Positions 16,573 to 25,197 of a DNA stretch of 64,000 nucleotides are shown here, in pieces. Where the stretch lies: positions 7,243 through 71,242 of the forward strand of contig CAVYUP010000001.1 in assembly GCA_963771705.1 (NCBI GenBank), written 5' to 3'. A model generated the notes under the pieces. The model did not search any database. It was given only the letters and a program-made list of their open reading frames with translations, and was not told where the DNA came from. The translations under genes were made by a program, and so were the position numbers. Origin of the DNA: DATFVA01 sp963771705. GTDB lineage: Bacteria; Bacteroidota; Ignavibacteria; Ignavibacteriales; Ignavibacteriaceae. Positions within the stretch are counted from its first letter, which is position 1, and each line of letters begins with the position of its first letter.

Positions 16573-18315
16573 ATGGCAAACTCACTGCTGAATGAACTGA
16601 AAAAACAATTTAATGAAGACGGTTTCCGTTATGAGGAAACAAGGGATGCAGTCCCTACAATATGGTTGAAGAGAGAAAAACTAACAGAAGTTTTGAGTTT
16701 CCTGAAAAATGATGTTATTAACCCATACAAGATGCTGTACGACCTTACTGCTATTGACGAAAGAACCAAATCCCGCATCAATAAAACTCCAGCCAATGAT
16801 TTTACTGTAGTTTACCAGCTTTTATCATTTGACCGTAACGAGGATGTCAGGATTAAGGTCCCTCTTATGGAAGACGACCTCATACTTCCTTCTATAACCC
16901 ATCTCTGGCAGAATTCCGACTGGTATGAACGAGAGGTGTATGATATGTTCGGAATACGGTTTGAGGGTCATCCTCACCTTCGACGGCTTTTGATGCCTCA
17001 AACCTGGAAAGGTCATCCTTTAAGAAAAGAACATCCTGCCCGTGCAACTGAAATGGGCCCATTTTATTTACCAGAAGAAACCGCTTTGGATGAACAGGAT
17101 GTGCTTCAGTTTAAGCCGGAGGATTGGGGACTTGCACGCGAGGATGATGAAGATCAGTTCATGTTCCTGAACCTTGGCCCTCAGCATCCCGGCACCCATG
17201 GAGTTCTGCGCCTCGTTCTGCAGCTTGATGGGGAAGAGATCCTTCATGTTGTCCCCGATATTGGTTATCATCACCGCGGCGCGGAGAAGATGGGGGAGAG
17301 ACAGTCTTGGCATACATATATTCCTTATACAGACCGGGTTGATTATCTTGGCGGAGTGCTGAACAACCTTCCATATGTGCTGGCTGTTGAGAAACTGGCC
17401 GGCATAGACGTTCCGCCCCGGGCTCAGGTAATAAGGGTTATGATGTGCGAATTCTTCAGAATAGCTTCTCACCTTGTTTGGTATGGTACTTTTGCGCAGG
17501 ACCTTGGTATGATGTCTCCTGTGTTTTATATGTTCAGCGATCGCGAGAAGATCTTCGATATAGTAGCCGCTGTATGCGGCGATAGAATGCATCCTAACTG
17601 GTTCCGCATAGGTGGGGTTGCACAGGACCTTCCCTACGGGTGGGAGAAGCTGGTTAGTGATTTTGTTAAATACCTCCCTCCAAGACTGAAAGATTATGAT
17701 AACCTCGTTATGAAGAACAGAATATTTAAAGCGAGGACGGTCGGTATAGGTGTTTATGATACTGCCGAAGCGATAGAATGGGGCGTTACGGGCCCCGGAT
17801 TGAGAGCTACTGGCATGGACTGGGACTTCAGGAAAAAAAGGCCTTACTCTTCCTACGATCAATTCGATTTTGATATACCTGTAGGGAAGAACGGCGACTG
17901 CTACGACCGTGGGATGGTTCGTGTTGAAGAAATGAGGCAGAGTCTAAGAATTATTGAACAGTGCATGAAGAATATGCCGGAGGGTAATTATAAATCTGAG
18001 CACCCGCTTACAACACCACCTATGAAGCAGTATACAATGCACGACATTGAAACCCTTATCACCCATTTTCTGAATGTAAGCTGGGGCCCGGTTATTCCGG
18101 AAGGAGAAGCGTTTGCGGGAATTGAAGCTTCAAAAGGCAATAACGGTTATTATGTTGTAAGCAATGGCGACACTATTCCATACAGGGTACGCATTCGTAC
18201 ACCTTCTTTTCCCCATATTCAGATGGTCTCTTATATAAGCCGTGGGTATACGGTTGCAGATTTATTATCGATTCTCGGAAGTATCGATTTTGTTCTTGCG
18301 GATATTGACAGGTAG
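16573..18315 (+). CDS. nuoCD: NADH-quinone oxidoreductase subunits C and D fused
   Basis: The 580-residue protein joins NuoC (30-kDa subunit, about residues 1-165, signature EVYDMFGIRFEGHPHLRR) to NuoD (49-kDa subunit, from about residue 195, starting FLNLGPQHPGTHGVLR). A linker of about 30 residues joins them. NuoD forms the quinone pocket beside NuoB; the conserved HHRGAEKM and GDCYDRGMVR are present, and the end VLADIDR is intact. The frame runs without a break, so this is a true gene fusion as in some gamma-proteobacteria and Bacteroidota-related lineages. Confidence 0.97.
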   Translation: MANSLLNELKKQFNEDGFRYEETRDAVPTIWLKREKLTEVLSFLKNDVINPYKMLYDLTAIDERTKSRINKTPANDFTVVYQLLSFDRNEDVRIKVPLMEDDLILPSITHLWQNSDWYEREVYDMFGIRFEGHPHLRRLLMPQTWKGHPLRKEHPARATEMGPFYLPEETALDEQDVLQFKPEDWGLAREDDEDQFMFLNLGPQHPGTHGVLRLVLQLDGEEILHVVPDIGYHHRGAEKMGERQSWHTYIPYTDRVDYLGGVLNNLPYVLAVEKLAGIDVPPRAQVIRVMMCEFFRIASHLVWYGTFAQDLGMMSPVFYMFSDREKIFDIVAAVCGDRMHPNWFRIGGVAQDLPYGWEKLVSDFVKYLPPRLKDYDNLVMKNRIFKARTVGIGVYDTAEAIEWGVTGPGLRATGMDWDFRKKRPYSSYDQFDFDIPVGKNGDCYDRGMVRVEEMRQSLRIIEQCMKNMPEGNYKSEHPLTTPPMKQYTMHDIETLITHFLNVSWGPVIPEGEAFAGIEASKGNNGYYVVSNGDTIPYRVRIRTPSFPHIQMVSYISRGYTVADLLSILGSIDFVLADIDR

Positions 18316-18364
18316 GTGTAACCCTGCAATGTTTAACAATTAAAGCAGTAATAACTGAAAGCTG

Positions 18365-18829
18365 ATGTTAACTGAAGAAGAGAAAAAGGAAATAGATAAT
18401 CACTTGAAAGAGTATCCGACCAAACGTGCCGGATGTATCGAAGCTCTGAAGGTGGTGCAGCAGAGGAAGAGATGGATCTCCGATGAAAGCCTTAATGATA
18501 TCGCGGATTACCTGGAAATGACGGCAGATGAGCTCGATAGTGTTGCAACTTTCTATAACCTTGTTTTCAGGAAACCTGTAGGGCGGCATGTTATCCTGAT
18601 TTGTGATAGTATCAGCTGCTGGATCGTCGGCTATATGAAATTATATGAATACTTAAACAAAACCCTGGGTATTTCATTCGGAGAAACTACAAAGGATGAT
18701 AGGTTCACTCTGCTTCCGATTCCCTGTCTCGGTACCTGTGATCACGCTCCTGCATTAATGATAGATAATGATCTTCACCGGGACCTGAGCCCTGATAAAC
18801 TGGATGACATACTAAAGAAATATGAATGA
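18365..18829 (+). CDS. nuoE: NADH-quinone oxidoreductase subunit E (24-kDa, [2Fe-2S])
   Basis: NuoE is part of the NADH-dehydrogenase module and holds the N1a [2Fe-2S] cluster. The four ligands are Cys80 and Cys85 (CDSISC) and Cys121 and Cys125 (CLGTC), in a thioredoxin-like C-terminal domain. The N-terminal helical domain is normal and the 154-residue length fits the family. It lies 31 bases before nuoF. Confidence 0.96.
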   Translation: MLTEEEKKEIDNHLKEYPTKRAGCIEALKVVQQRKRWISDESLNDIADYLEMTADELDSVATFYNLVFRKPVGRHVILICDSISCWIVGYMKLYEYLNKTLGISFGETTKDDRFTLLPIPCLGTCDHAPALMIDNDLHRDLSPDKLDDILKKYE

Positions 18830-18860
18830 AAGAATGACGAATGCTGAATAGAATGTAAAC

Positions 18861-20129
18861 ATGAAGAAACCATTAACCCGAAATATTGAAGCTTTTGAAA
18901 CTCCTGTTAGCCTGAAAAATTATGAGAAGAACGGCGGCTATCAGGCTTTGAGGAAAGTATTGAAGATGAAACCTGAGGATGTTCAGAAGACGGTGAAGGA
19001 CTCAAATCTGAAGGGAAGAGGCGGGGCAGGTTTTTCAACAGGAATGAAGTGGAGTTTCGTTCCTATGGGCAACGATTTTCCGCATAAATATCTGATTTGT
19101 AATGCTGATGAGATGGAGCCTGGTACTTTCAAAGACCGGCTTATTCTGGAAGAAGATCCTCACCTTCTTCTCGAAGGAATGCTGCTGAGCGCGTATGCTA
19201 TACAGGCCGACAAAGCATATATATTTTTAAGATGGGCTTATAAAAACGCGGCTAAGATAATTACGAATGCTATAAAAGAAGCTTATGATGCAGGCTACGT
19301 CGGGAAGAATATTCTTGGAAGTGAATACTCTATTGACCTTGCCCTGCATACCAGCGTAGGCCGTTATATGTGCGGTGAAGAAACTGGTCTGTTAAATGCC
19401 CTCGAAGGGAAAAGAGCAACCCCGAGAGCCAAACCGCCGTATCCGCAGGTAAGTGGACTTTTTGGAAAACCAACTATCGTTAATAATGTGGAAACACTTA
19501 GCTGTGTACCGGGAATTATAAATAACGGTGCAGAATGGTTTAAGAGTTTGTGCCTCACAGATGAGGGGGGTACTAAATTATACGGAGTAAGCGGAAGGGT
19601 GAAGAAACCTGGACTCTGGGAACTTCCTCTTGGAACAACAATGAGAGAAATAATAGAGGACTATGCCGGCGGTATGCTGGATGGTTATAAATTCAAAGGC
19701 GCTCTTCCGGGCGGGGCTTCAACAGATTTTCTTATTGAGGAGCATCTGGATGTAAAGATGGATTACTCTAACGTCCAGAAATATGGAAGTCGGCTAGGAA
19801 CCGGTACAATAATAATACTTGATGATAAAACTTGTCCCGTAGGAATGGTTCATAATCTTGAACATTTCTTCGCTCAGGAATCCTGCGGATGGTGTACACC
19901 CTGCAGGGAAGGCCTTCCGTGGACGGAAAAAATATTAAAGGCGATTGATGATGGTGATGGAAGAATGGAAGATCTCGATCTTCTCGAGATGCATTCGAAG
20001 AGACTAGGACCCGGAAATACATTTTGTGCTCTTGCTCCTGGTGCGGTTGAGCCTCTGCAGAGCGCCCTTAAATATTTCCGGAACGATTTTGAAGAACATA
20101 TACATAAAAAAACATGTCCCTGGAGATAA
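18861..20129 (+). CDS. nuoF: NADH-quinone oxidoreductase subunit F (51-kDa, FMN/NADH binding)
   Basis: NuoF binds NADH and FMN and starts electron transfer in complex I. The FMN-binding glycine loop LKGRGGAGFSTG (about residue 50), ICNADEMEPGTF and GEETGLLNALEG are present. The N3 [4Fe-4S] ligands are in SCGWCTPCREG (about residue 342) and the last cysteine in GNTFCALAPG. At 422 residues it is of family length. nuoG starts two bases after its stop. Confidence 0.97.
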   Translation: MKKPLTRNIEAFETPVSLKNYEKNGGYQALRKVLKMKPEDVQKTVKDSNLKGRGGAGFSTGMKWSFVPMGNDFPHKYLICNADEMEPGTFKDRLILEEDPHLLLEGMLLSAYAIQADKAYIFLRWAYKNAAKIITNAIKEAYDAGYVGKNILGSEYSIDLALHTSVGRYMCGEETGLLNALEGKRATPRAKPPYPQVSGLFGKPTIVNNVETLSCVPGIINNGAEWFKSLCLTDEGGTKLYGVSGRVKKPGLWELPLGTTMREIIEDYAGGMLDGYKFKGALPGGASTDFLIEEHLDVKMDYSNVQKYGSRLGTGTIIILDDKTCPVGMVHNLEHFFAQESCGWCTPCREGLPWTEKILKAIDDGDGRMEDLDLLEMHSKRLGPGNTFCALAPGAVEPLQSALKYFRNDFEEHIHKKTCPWR

Positions 20130-20130
20130 A

Positions 20131-22878
20131 TTGGCTGTAATAACCATAGATGGTAAAAAACACGAGGTTGATGAAAAGCAGAACCTTCTGCATGTATGCC
20201 TTTCGCTGGGATATAATCTTCCTTACTTCTGCTGGCATCCTGCGATGGGTTCGGTGGGAGCTTGCAGGCAGTGTGCCGTTATAAAATATAAAGATGAAAA
20301 CGATGACAAAGGTAAGTTGGTTATGGCCTGTATGGAACCTGCTTCCGACGGTTCAATTATTTCCCTGAAAAATCCCGAGGCTGAAGGTTTCCGCGCTGAA
20401 ATTATCGAGTGGCTGATGACTAACCACCCGCATGACTGTCCCGTATGCGATGAAGGCGGGGAGTGCCATCTGCAGGATATGACTGTAATGACAGGACACG
20501 ATTACAGACGCTTCAGGTTTAAGAAAAGAACTTATAGAAATCAGTACCTTGGTCCTTTCGTCAATCATGAAATGAACAGGTGTATTCAATGTTACCGGTG
20601 CGTACGGTTTTACAGGAATTATGCTGATGGAAGGGATCTAGATGCTTTTGCGGCCCATAATCATGTTTTCTTCGGAAGACACGAAGACGGAATCCTTGAG
20701 AATGAATTCAGCGGCAACCTGGTAGAGGTCTGTCCTACCGGCGTTTTTACCGACAAAACCCTCAAACAGCATTATACCCGGAAATGGGATCTTACAACTG
20801 CACCTTCAATTTGTGTTCACTGCAGCGTAGGATGCAATACGATCGCGGGAGAACGGTACGGAAGTCTTAGACGAATCCTGAGCCGCTATAACAGTCAGGT
20901 TAACGGTTACTTCCTGTGTGACCGGGGACGATTCGGTTATGAATTTGTTAACAGCGGTAAAAGAATCAAAAACGCTTCGGTAAAGTCTGGCAAAGGTCGT
21001 CAGGATTTAGATATTGAAACTGCGTTCTCTCATGTAAGCGAGCTTGTCTCAGGAGACACTACCGTAATCGGCATTGGTTCGCCCCGCGCTTCGCTTGAAG
21101 CAAATTATCTTCTCAGGAAGTTTGTAGGCCCTGATAATTTCTTTTCAGGCATTTCTCCTGAACAGTACAGACTGCAGAAATTACAGCTGGATATAATGAG
21201 GAGCGGGATGTTCCATTCTCCGTCTCTTAAGGATATTGAAGAATCAGACGCCGTGCTGATACTGGGCGAAGATATTACAAACACCGCCCCTATGCTGGCT
21301 CTTTCTGTTCGGCAGGCTATTAAAAAGGCTCCCAAAGGTCTCCTTTCAAAATTAAAAATTCCCGAATGGCAGGATGCGGCTGTTCGTGAAGCACTGCAGG
21401 AGGAAAAACTTCCGCTGTTCATCGCGGCATCTTATCCTACAAAGCTTGATGATGTATCAGCCTTGACAATGAACCTCGCGCCCGATGATATAGCAAGAAT
21501 CGGAAATGCGGTAGCTTCCCGTTTTGATAATGCTCTTAAGGCTCCGGGTGATCTGACGGATATTGAAAAAGAATTTGTGGAAAATGCCGTCGGAGCTCTG
21601 CGCAATTCTGAAAAGCCTTTAATTATTACAGGAACAGGATCAGAATCTGAGAATGTAATTTATTCGGCGGTGAATGCTTCTTTAGCGCTTCAGAAGCTTA
21701 ATAATAATCTGTCACTAAGTTTTGTTTTTCCCGGTTCTGGTAGTGTGGGACTAATGCTGCTCGACGGCAAACCTCTTGACGTTCTGGAGAATGAGAAGAA
21801 TAAAGTGGTTATTAATCTGAAAAATGATTTGATGAGCTTTGATAAGGAACTGACCACGAAAATTTTCGATCGATCAAACCTGATCACAATCGATTCCATT
21901 GAGAATGAAACAACTGAAAGATCTGAGATCATAATTCCTTCAGGAACATTTGCTGAATCTGACGGCACCTTCGTAAATAATGAAGGAAGAGCACAGCGGT
22001 ACTATCAGGTATACAAGCCTGAAAATAAAGAAATAATGGAAAGCTGGAGGATTATGGCCCGGCTTATATCTTCTGCGGAAGGAAGTGAAGCCCAAAATAG
22101 TCAGGCAGAAACATCCTCACTTAACTATGAGGATATTCTGGAAGACATTGCTTCTGAGATACCTGTTTTGAAGAGTATAACCAGCATTACACCCCCTCCC
22201 GGATTCAGGATAGTAGGTCAGAAGATTCCCAGGGAGCCCCATAGGTTCAGCGGAAGAACTGCTATGACGGCTGATATTAACGTCAGTGAGCCTAAGCCTC
22301 CGGATGATCCTGATTCACCTCTTACGTTTACAATGGAAGGGTATAGAGGCGAACCGCCTTCATCGATGATCCCTTACTTCTGGTCTCCGGGTTGGAATTC
22401 TGTTCAGTCAATAAATAAGTACCAGATAGAAGTGGGGGGACCCTTGCATGGAGGTGACCCCGGCAGGCGGTTATTCGAAAAGAACGATTCTGCAGAGATG
22501 AATTATTTCGATATCAACATTAAAAAATTTGAAAAGGAGAAGGATAAATACCTGGCCATACCCGTATACCATATTTTCGGGTCGGATGAATTGAGTAACC
22601 TGGCTCCTGCCGTTCAGCAATTAATTCCAGACTTTGGTTTGTGGATGAATCCTGATGACGCTGCGGCTGAAGGTATTACAAAAGACGACAGCGTGGAGAT
22701 TTATTCTGGAGAAGATGGGGTTAAACTCCCTGTTAAGATAATGATGAATATGCCGCGGGGTACTGTTGGATTTTCCGTACTTCCTGGTAAAACAATCCTG
22801 CTGTCTACCCCGGTTAGAAGAATAATACCCGTAATAAAGTATAATGATTGGTTAAAAGTAAAGAGAGATGCTGACTGA
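20131..22878 (+). CDS. nuoG: NADH-quinone oxidoreductase subunit G
   Basis: NuoG is the large iron-sulfur subunit of the peripheral arm. The TTG at 20131 is chosen: it is preceded by TGGAGA, follows the nuoF stop, and begins directly at the ferredoxin fold; longer starts lie inside nuoF. The [2Fe-2S] ligands are Cys34, Cys45, Cys48 and Cys64. The His/Cys cluster HPHDCPVCDEGGECHLQ, the CIQCYRCVRF and EVCPTGVF clusters, and CVHCSVGCNT of the molybdopterin-type domain follow. The 915-residue length includes a divergent C-terminal oxidoreductase-like region without obvious molybdopterin ligands. It overlaps nuoH by 11 bases. Confidence 0.95.
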   Translation: MAVITIDGKKHEVDEKQNLLHVCLSLGYNLPYFCWHPAMGSVGACRQCAVIKYKDENDDKGKLVMACMEPASDGSIISLKNPEAEGFRAEIIEWLMTNHPHDCPVCDEGGECHLQDMTVMTGHDYRRFRFKKRTYRNQYLGPFVNHEMNRCIQCYRCVRFYRNYADGRDLDAFAAHNHVFFGRHEDGILENEFSGNLVEVCPTGVFTDKTLKQHYTRKWDLTTAPSICVHCSVGCNTIAGERYGSLRRILSRYNSQVNGYFLCDRGRFGYEFVNSGKRIKNASVKSGKGRQDLDIETAFSHVSELVSGDTTVIGIGSPRASLEANYLLRKFVGPDNFFSGISPEQYRLQKLQLDIMRSGMFHSPSLKDIEESDAVLILGEDITNTAPMLALSVRQAIKKAPKGLLSKLKIPEWQDAAVREALQEEKLPLFIAASYPTKLDDVSALTMNLAPDDIARIGNAVASRFDNALKAPGDLTDIEKEFVENAVGALRNSEKPLIITGTGSESENVIYSAVNASLALQKLNNNLSLSFVFPGSGSVGLMLLDGKPLDVLENEKNKVVINLKNDLMSFDKELTTKIFDRSNLITIDSIENETTERSEIIIPSGTFAESDGTFVNNEGRAQRYYQVYKPENKEIMESWRIMARLISSAEGSEAQNSQAETSSLNYEDILEDIASEIPVLKSITSITPPPGFRIVGQKIPREPHRFSGRTAMTADINVSEPKPPDDPDSPLTFTMEGYRGEPPSSMIPYFWSPGWNSVQSINKYQIEVGGPLHGGDPGRRLFEKNDSAEMNYFDINIKKFEKEKDKYLAIPVYHIFGSDELSNLAPAVQQLIPDFGLWMNPDDAAAEGITKDDSVEIYSGEDGVKLPVKIMMNMPRGTVGFSVLPGKTILLSTPVRRIIPVIKYNDWLKVKRDAD

Positions 22879-23824
22879 TATTATTATAAAAGTAGTGATA
22901 ATACTTGGTGTATTGATAGTGATGCTTTCGATAGCAGCTGGATTGATATGGGTTGAGCGAAGGATGCTGGCTCTTTACCAGGATCGTTACGGGCCTAACA
23001 GAGTCGGTCCCTTTGGTCTCCTCCAGGTGCTTGCTGATACTCTTAAGATAATGATGAAGGAGGACTGGATACCCTCCTTCGTGGATAAGCCGGTATTTGT
23101 TGGTGCTCCCACTATTGTTATGATTTCAGTTCTGATGACATTCGCTGTGGTTCCTTTCTCTCCGGGCTTATTCGTCAGCGATATGAATGTGGGCATATTG
23201 TTCTTCCTGGCTATGTCATCCCTGGGGGCGTATAGTATTGTTTTGGCAGGCTGGGCGTCGAATAATAAGTACTCGTTATTAGGAGCCTTAAGAGGATCGG
23301 CACAAATGATTACATATGAAGTGTTTATGGGACTATCATTAATGGGTATTGTAATAATGAATGGTACTTTCAGTCTGAGAGGAATAGTTGAGGCACAGGC
23401 TGGATTATGGAATTTTATACCCCAATTTGTCGGTTTTGTCATCTTCCTTATCGCGGGTATAGCTGAAACTCACAGGCTTCCTTTTGATATCCCTGAAGCT
23501 GAAAGTGAACTCATCGCGGGATTCCATTCTGAATACTCAGGTATGAAATTCGGAATGTTCTTCGTCGGCGAATACCTGGGAATTACGCTGATTTCTGCAC
23601 TAATTGTAACCTTTTACTTCGGAGGATGGCTCGGATTTGATTTTCTGCCTCCGTACATCTGGTTTTTAATAAAAATGTTCGTGTTTATAGCTTTTTTTAT
23701 ACTGCTCCGGGCATCACTGCCAAGACCAAGATATGATCAATTGATGGAATATGGATGGAAAATCCTGCTCCCATTGGTACTCTTAAATCTGCTTGTAACG
23801 GGAGCAATTGTATTAGCAACTTAA
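22868..23824 (+). CDS. nuoH: NADH-quinone oxidoreductase subunit H
   Basis: NuoH forms the quinone-entry channel linking the redox module to the proton-pumping arm. The 318-residue protein has about eight membrane helices, the signature WVERRMLALYQDRYGPNRVG, and the conserved acidic loop RLPFDIPEAESELIAGFHSEYSG. The ATG at 22868 overlaps nuoG by 11 bases. Confidence 0.97.
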   Translation: MLTDIIIKVVIILGVLIVMLSIAAGLIWVERRMLALYQDRYGPNRVGPFGLLQVLADTLKIMMKEDWIPSFVDKPVFVGAPTIVMISVLMTFAVVPFSPGLFVSDMNVGILFFLAMSSLGAYSIVLAGWASNNKYSLLGALRGSAQMITYEVFMGLSLMGIVIMNGTFSLRGIVEAQAGLWNFIPQFVGFVIFLIAGIAETHRLPFDIPEAESELIAGFHSEYSGMKFGMFFVGEYLGITLISALIVTFYFGGWLGFDFLPPYIWFLIKMFVFIAFFILLRASLPRPRYDQLMEYGWKILLPLVLLNLLVTGAIVLAT

Positions 23825-23841
23825 GAAACTTATGAGAAATT

Positions 23842-24357
23842 ATGTTAAGTAATCTGAGAACAATGTGGGAAGCATTTAAGCATGCTTTCAGTCCGAGAGA
23901 TACTGTACAGTATCCTGAAGAAAAACCCTATCTGCCTCCGAGATGGCGGGGCAGAATAATACTATCCCGTGATCCCGATGGAGGTGAAAGATGCGTGGCC
24001 TGTTACCTCTGCGCAGTTGCTTGTCCAGTCGATTGCATCTCTCTGCAGGCAACTGAGGATGATAATAACAGGCGTTATCCTGAATTCTTCCGAATAAATT
24101 TTTCCAGGTGCATCTTCTGCGGTTACTGTGAGGATGCATGTCCTACTTATGCGATCCAGCTTACACCCGACTTCGAGATGGCTGAGTACGACAGGCAGAA
24201 CCTGGTCTATGAAAAAGAGGATCTGCTAATTGATGGAGAAGGGAAGTATCACGGATATAATTTTTATAGGGTGGCAGGATTAAAGATCGGCGGCAAGGAT
24301 AAAGGGGAAGCAGAGAATGAAGAGAAACCAATTGATATAAGGAGCCTTATTCCCTGA
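23842..24357 (+). CDS. nuoI: NADH-quinone oxidoreductase subunit I (2 x [4Fe-4S])
   Basis: NuoI relays electrons from NuoG to NuoB through clusters N6a and N6b. Two ferredoxin motifs are complete: Cys51, 54, 57, 61 (CVACYLCAVACP) and Cys90, 93, 96, 100 (CIFCGYCEDACP). Its 171 residues fit the family. The last base of its stop is the first base of the nuoJ start (TGATG). Confidence 0.97.
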   Translation: MLSNLRTMWEAFKHAFSPRDTVQYPEEKPYLPPRWRGRIILSRDPDGGERCVACYLCAVACPVDCISLQATEDDNNRRYPEFFRINFSRCIFCGYCEDACPTYAIQLTPDFEMAEYDRQNLVYEKEDLLIDGEGKYHGYNFYRVAGLKIGGKDKGEAENEEKPIDIRSLIP

Positions 24358-24884
24358 TGGATGTACTTTTTTATATATCGGCTGCTGTAGCTATAGGTTC
24401 GTCAATTATGGCTGTAACAAGAACAAATGCGGTCCACGGACTCCTTTACCTGGTTGTTTCGCTTCTTTCGGCAGCTTTCATTTTTTATCTGTTCGGAGCG
24501 CCCTTTATAGCGGCTCTTGAAGTTATAATATATGCAGGCGCTATTATGGTGCTTTTCATCTTCGTTGTAATGATGCTCAATCTCGGTAAGGATTCAGAGG
24601 ATCAGGAAAAGAAGTGGATGAAGCCGAAAGTATGGAAAGGTCCCTCGCTTCTTATCGCTATACTGCTGGTCGAATTTATCATCATGCTATCCGGTGCGGG
24701 CGGTTCCTATTTTCAGTTCATTAAAATTGATCCGAAACAGGTTGGAACCTCGCTTTTTACCACCTATGTACTTGGAGTGGAACTTACCGCGATGCTGCTT
24801 ATGTCCGGTATTGTTGGTGCGTATCATATAGGGCAGCAGAAAAAGAAAATGAGACACAGGTACCTGGAGGATAAAGATGAATAA
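24357..24884 (+). CDS. nuoJ: NADH-quinone oxidoreductase subunit J
   Basis: This membrane subunit of complex I has five hydrophobic segments in 175 residues, with the family-typical EVIIYAGAIMVLFIFVVMML segment in helix 3. It ends in a charged tail and overlaps nuoK by eight bases. Confidence 0.95.
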   Translation: MDVLFYISAAVAIGSSIMAVTRTNAVHGLLYLVVSLLSAAFIFYLFGAPFIAALEVIIYAGAIMVLFIFVVMMLNLGKDSEDQEKKWMKPKVWKGPSLLIAILLVEFIIMLSGAGGSYFQFIKIDPKQVGTSLFTTYVLGVELTAMLLMSGIVGAYHIGQQKKKMRHRYLEDKDE

Positions 24885-25185
24885 TGTACCTGTAATGGCT
24901 GGTTTGATATTGACGGGAGTGTTGTTTGTTATCGGTGTAACTGGACTCCTGATAAGACGTAACCTGATCTTTATGTTAATGTCGATCGAGATTATGCTGA
25001 ATGCCGCAGGAATGGCGTTCATAGTTGCGGGCTCTAAATGGCTTCAGTCTGACGGACAGGTGATGTTCATTTTTATTCTGGCAATGGCTGCCTCTGAAGT
25101 TGCCGTAGGACTCGCACTGATCTTAAGGATTCATTACAAAACAAAGTCACTTGATGCTGATTCACTAAACAAGATGAAGGACTAG
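24877..25185 (+). CDS. nuoK: NADH-quinone oxidoreductase subunit K
   Basis: This MrpC-like subunit of 102 residues has three membrane helices. The two functionally important buried glutamates of the family are present, in SIEIMLNAAGMAF and ASEVAVGLALIL. It overlaps nuoJ and lies 12 bases before nuoL. Confidence 0.96.
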   Translation: MNNVPVMAGLILTGVLFVIGVTGLLIRRNLIFMLMSIEIMLNAAGMAFIVAGSKWLQSDGQVMFIFILAMAASEVAVGLALILRIHYKTKSLDADSLNKMKD

Positions 25186-25197
25186 GAAAATAGTATA

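Noticed and set aside
17068..17862. 264-codon antisense frame inside nuoCD
   Set aside because: It is a mirror of a strongly conserved gene on the other strand. Similar long antisense frames inside maeB (11908-12444) and guaB (49379-49981) were dropped for the same reason.
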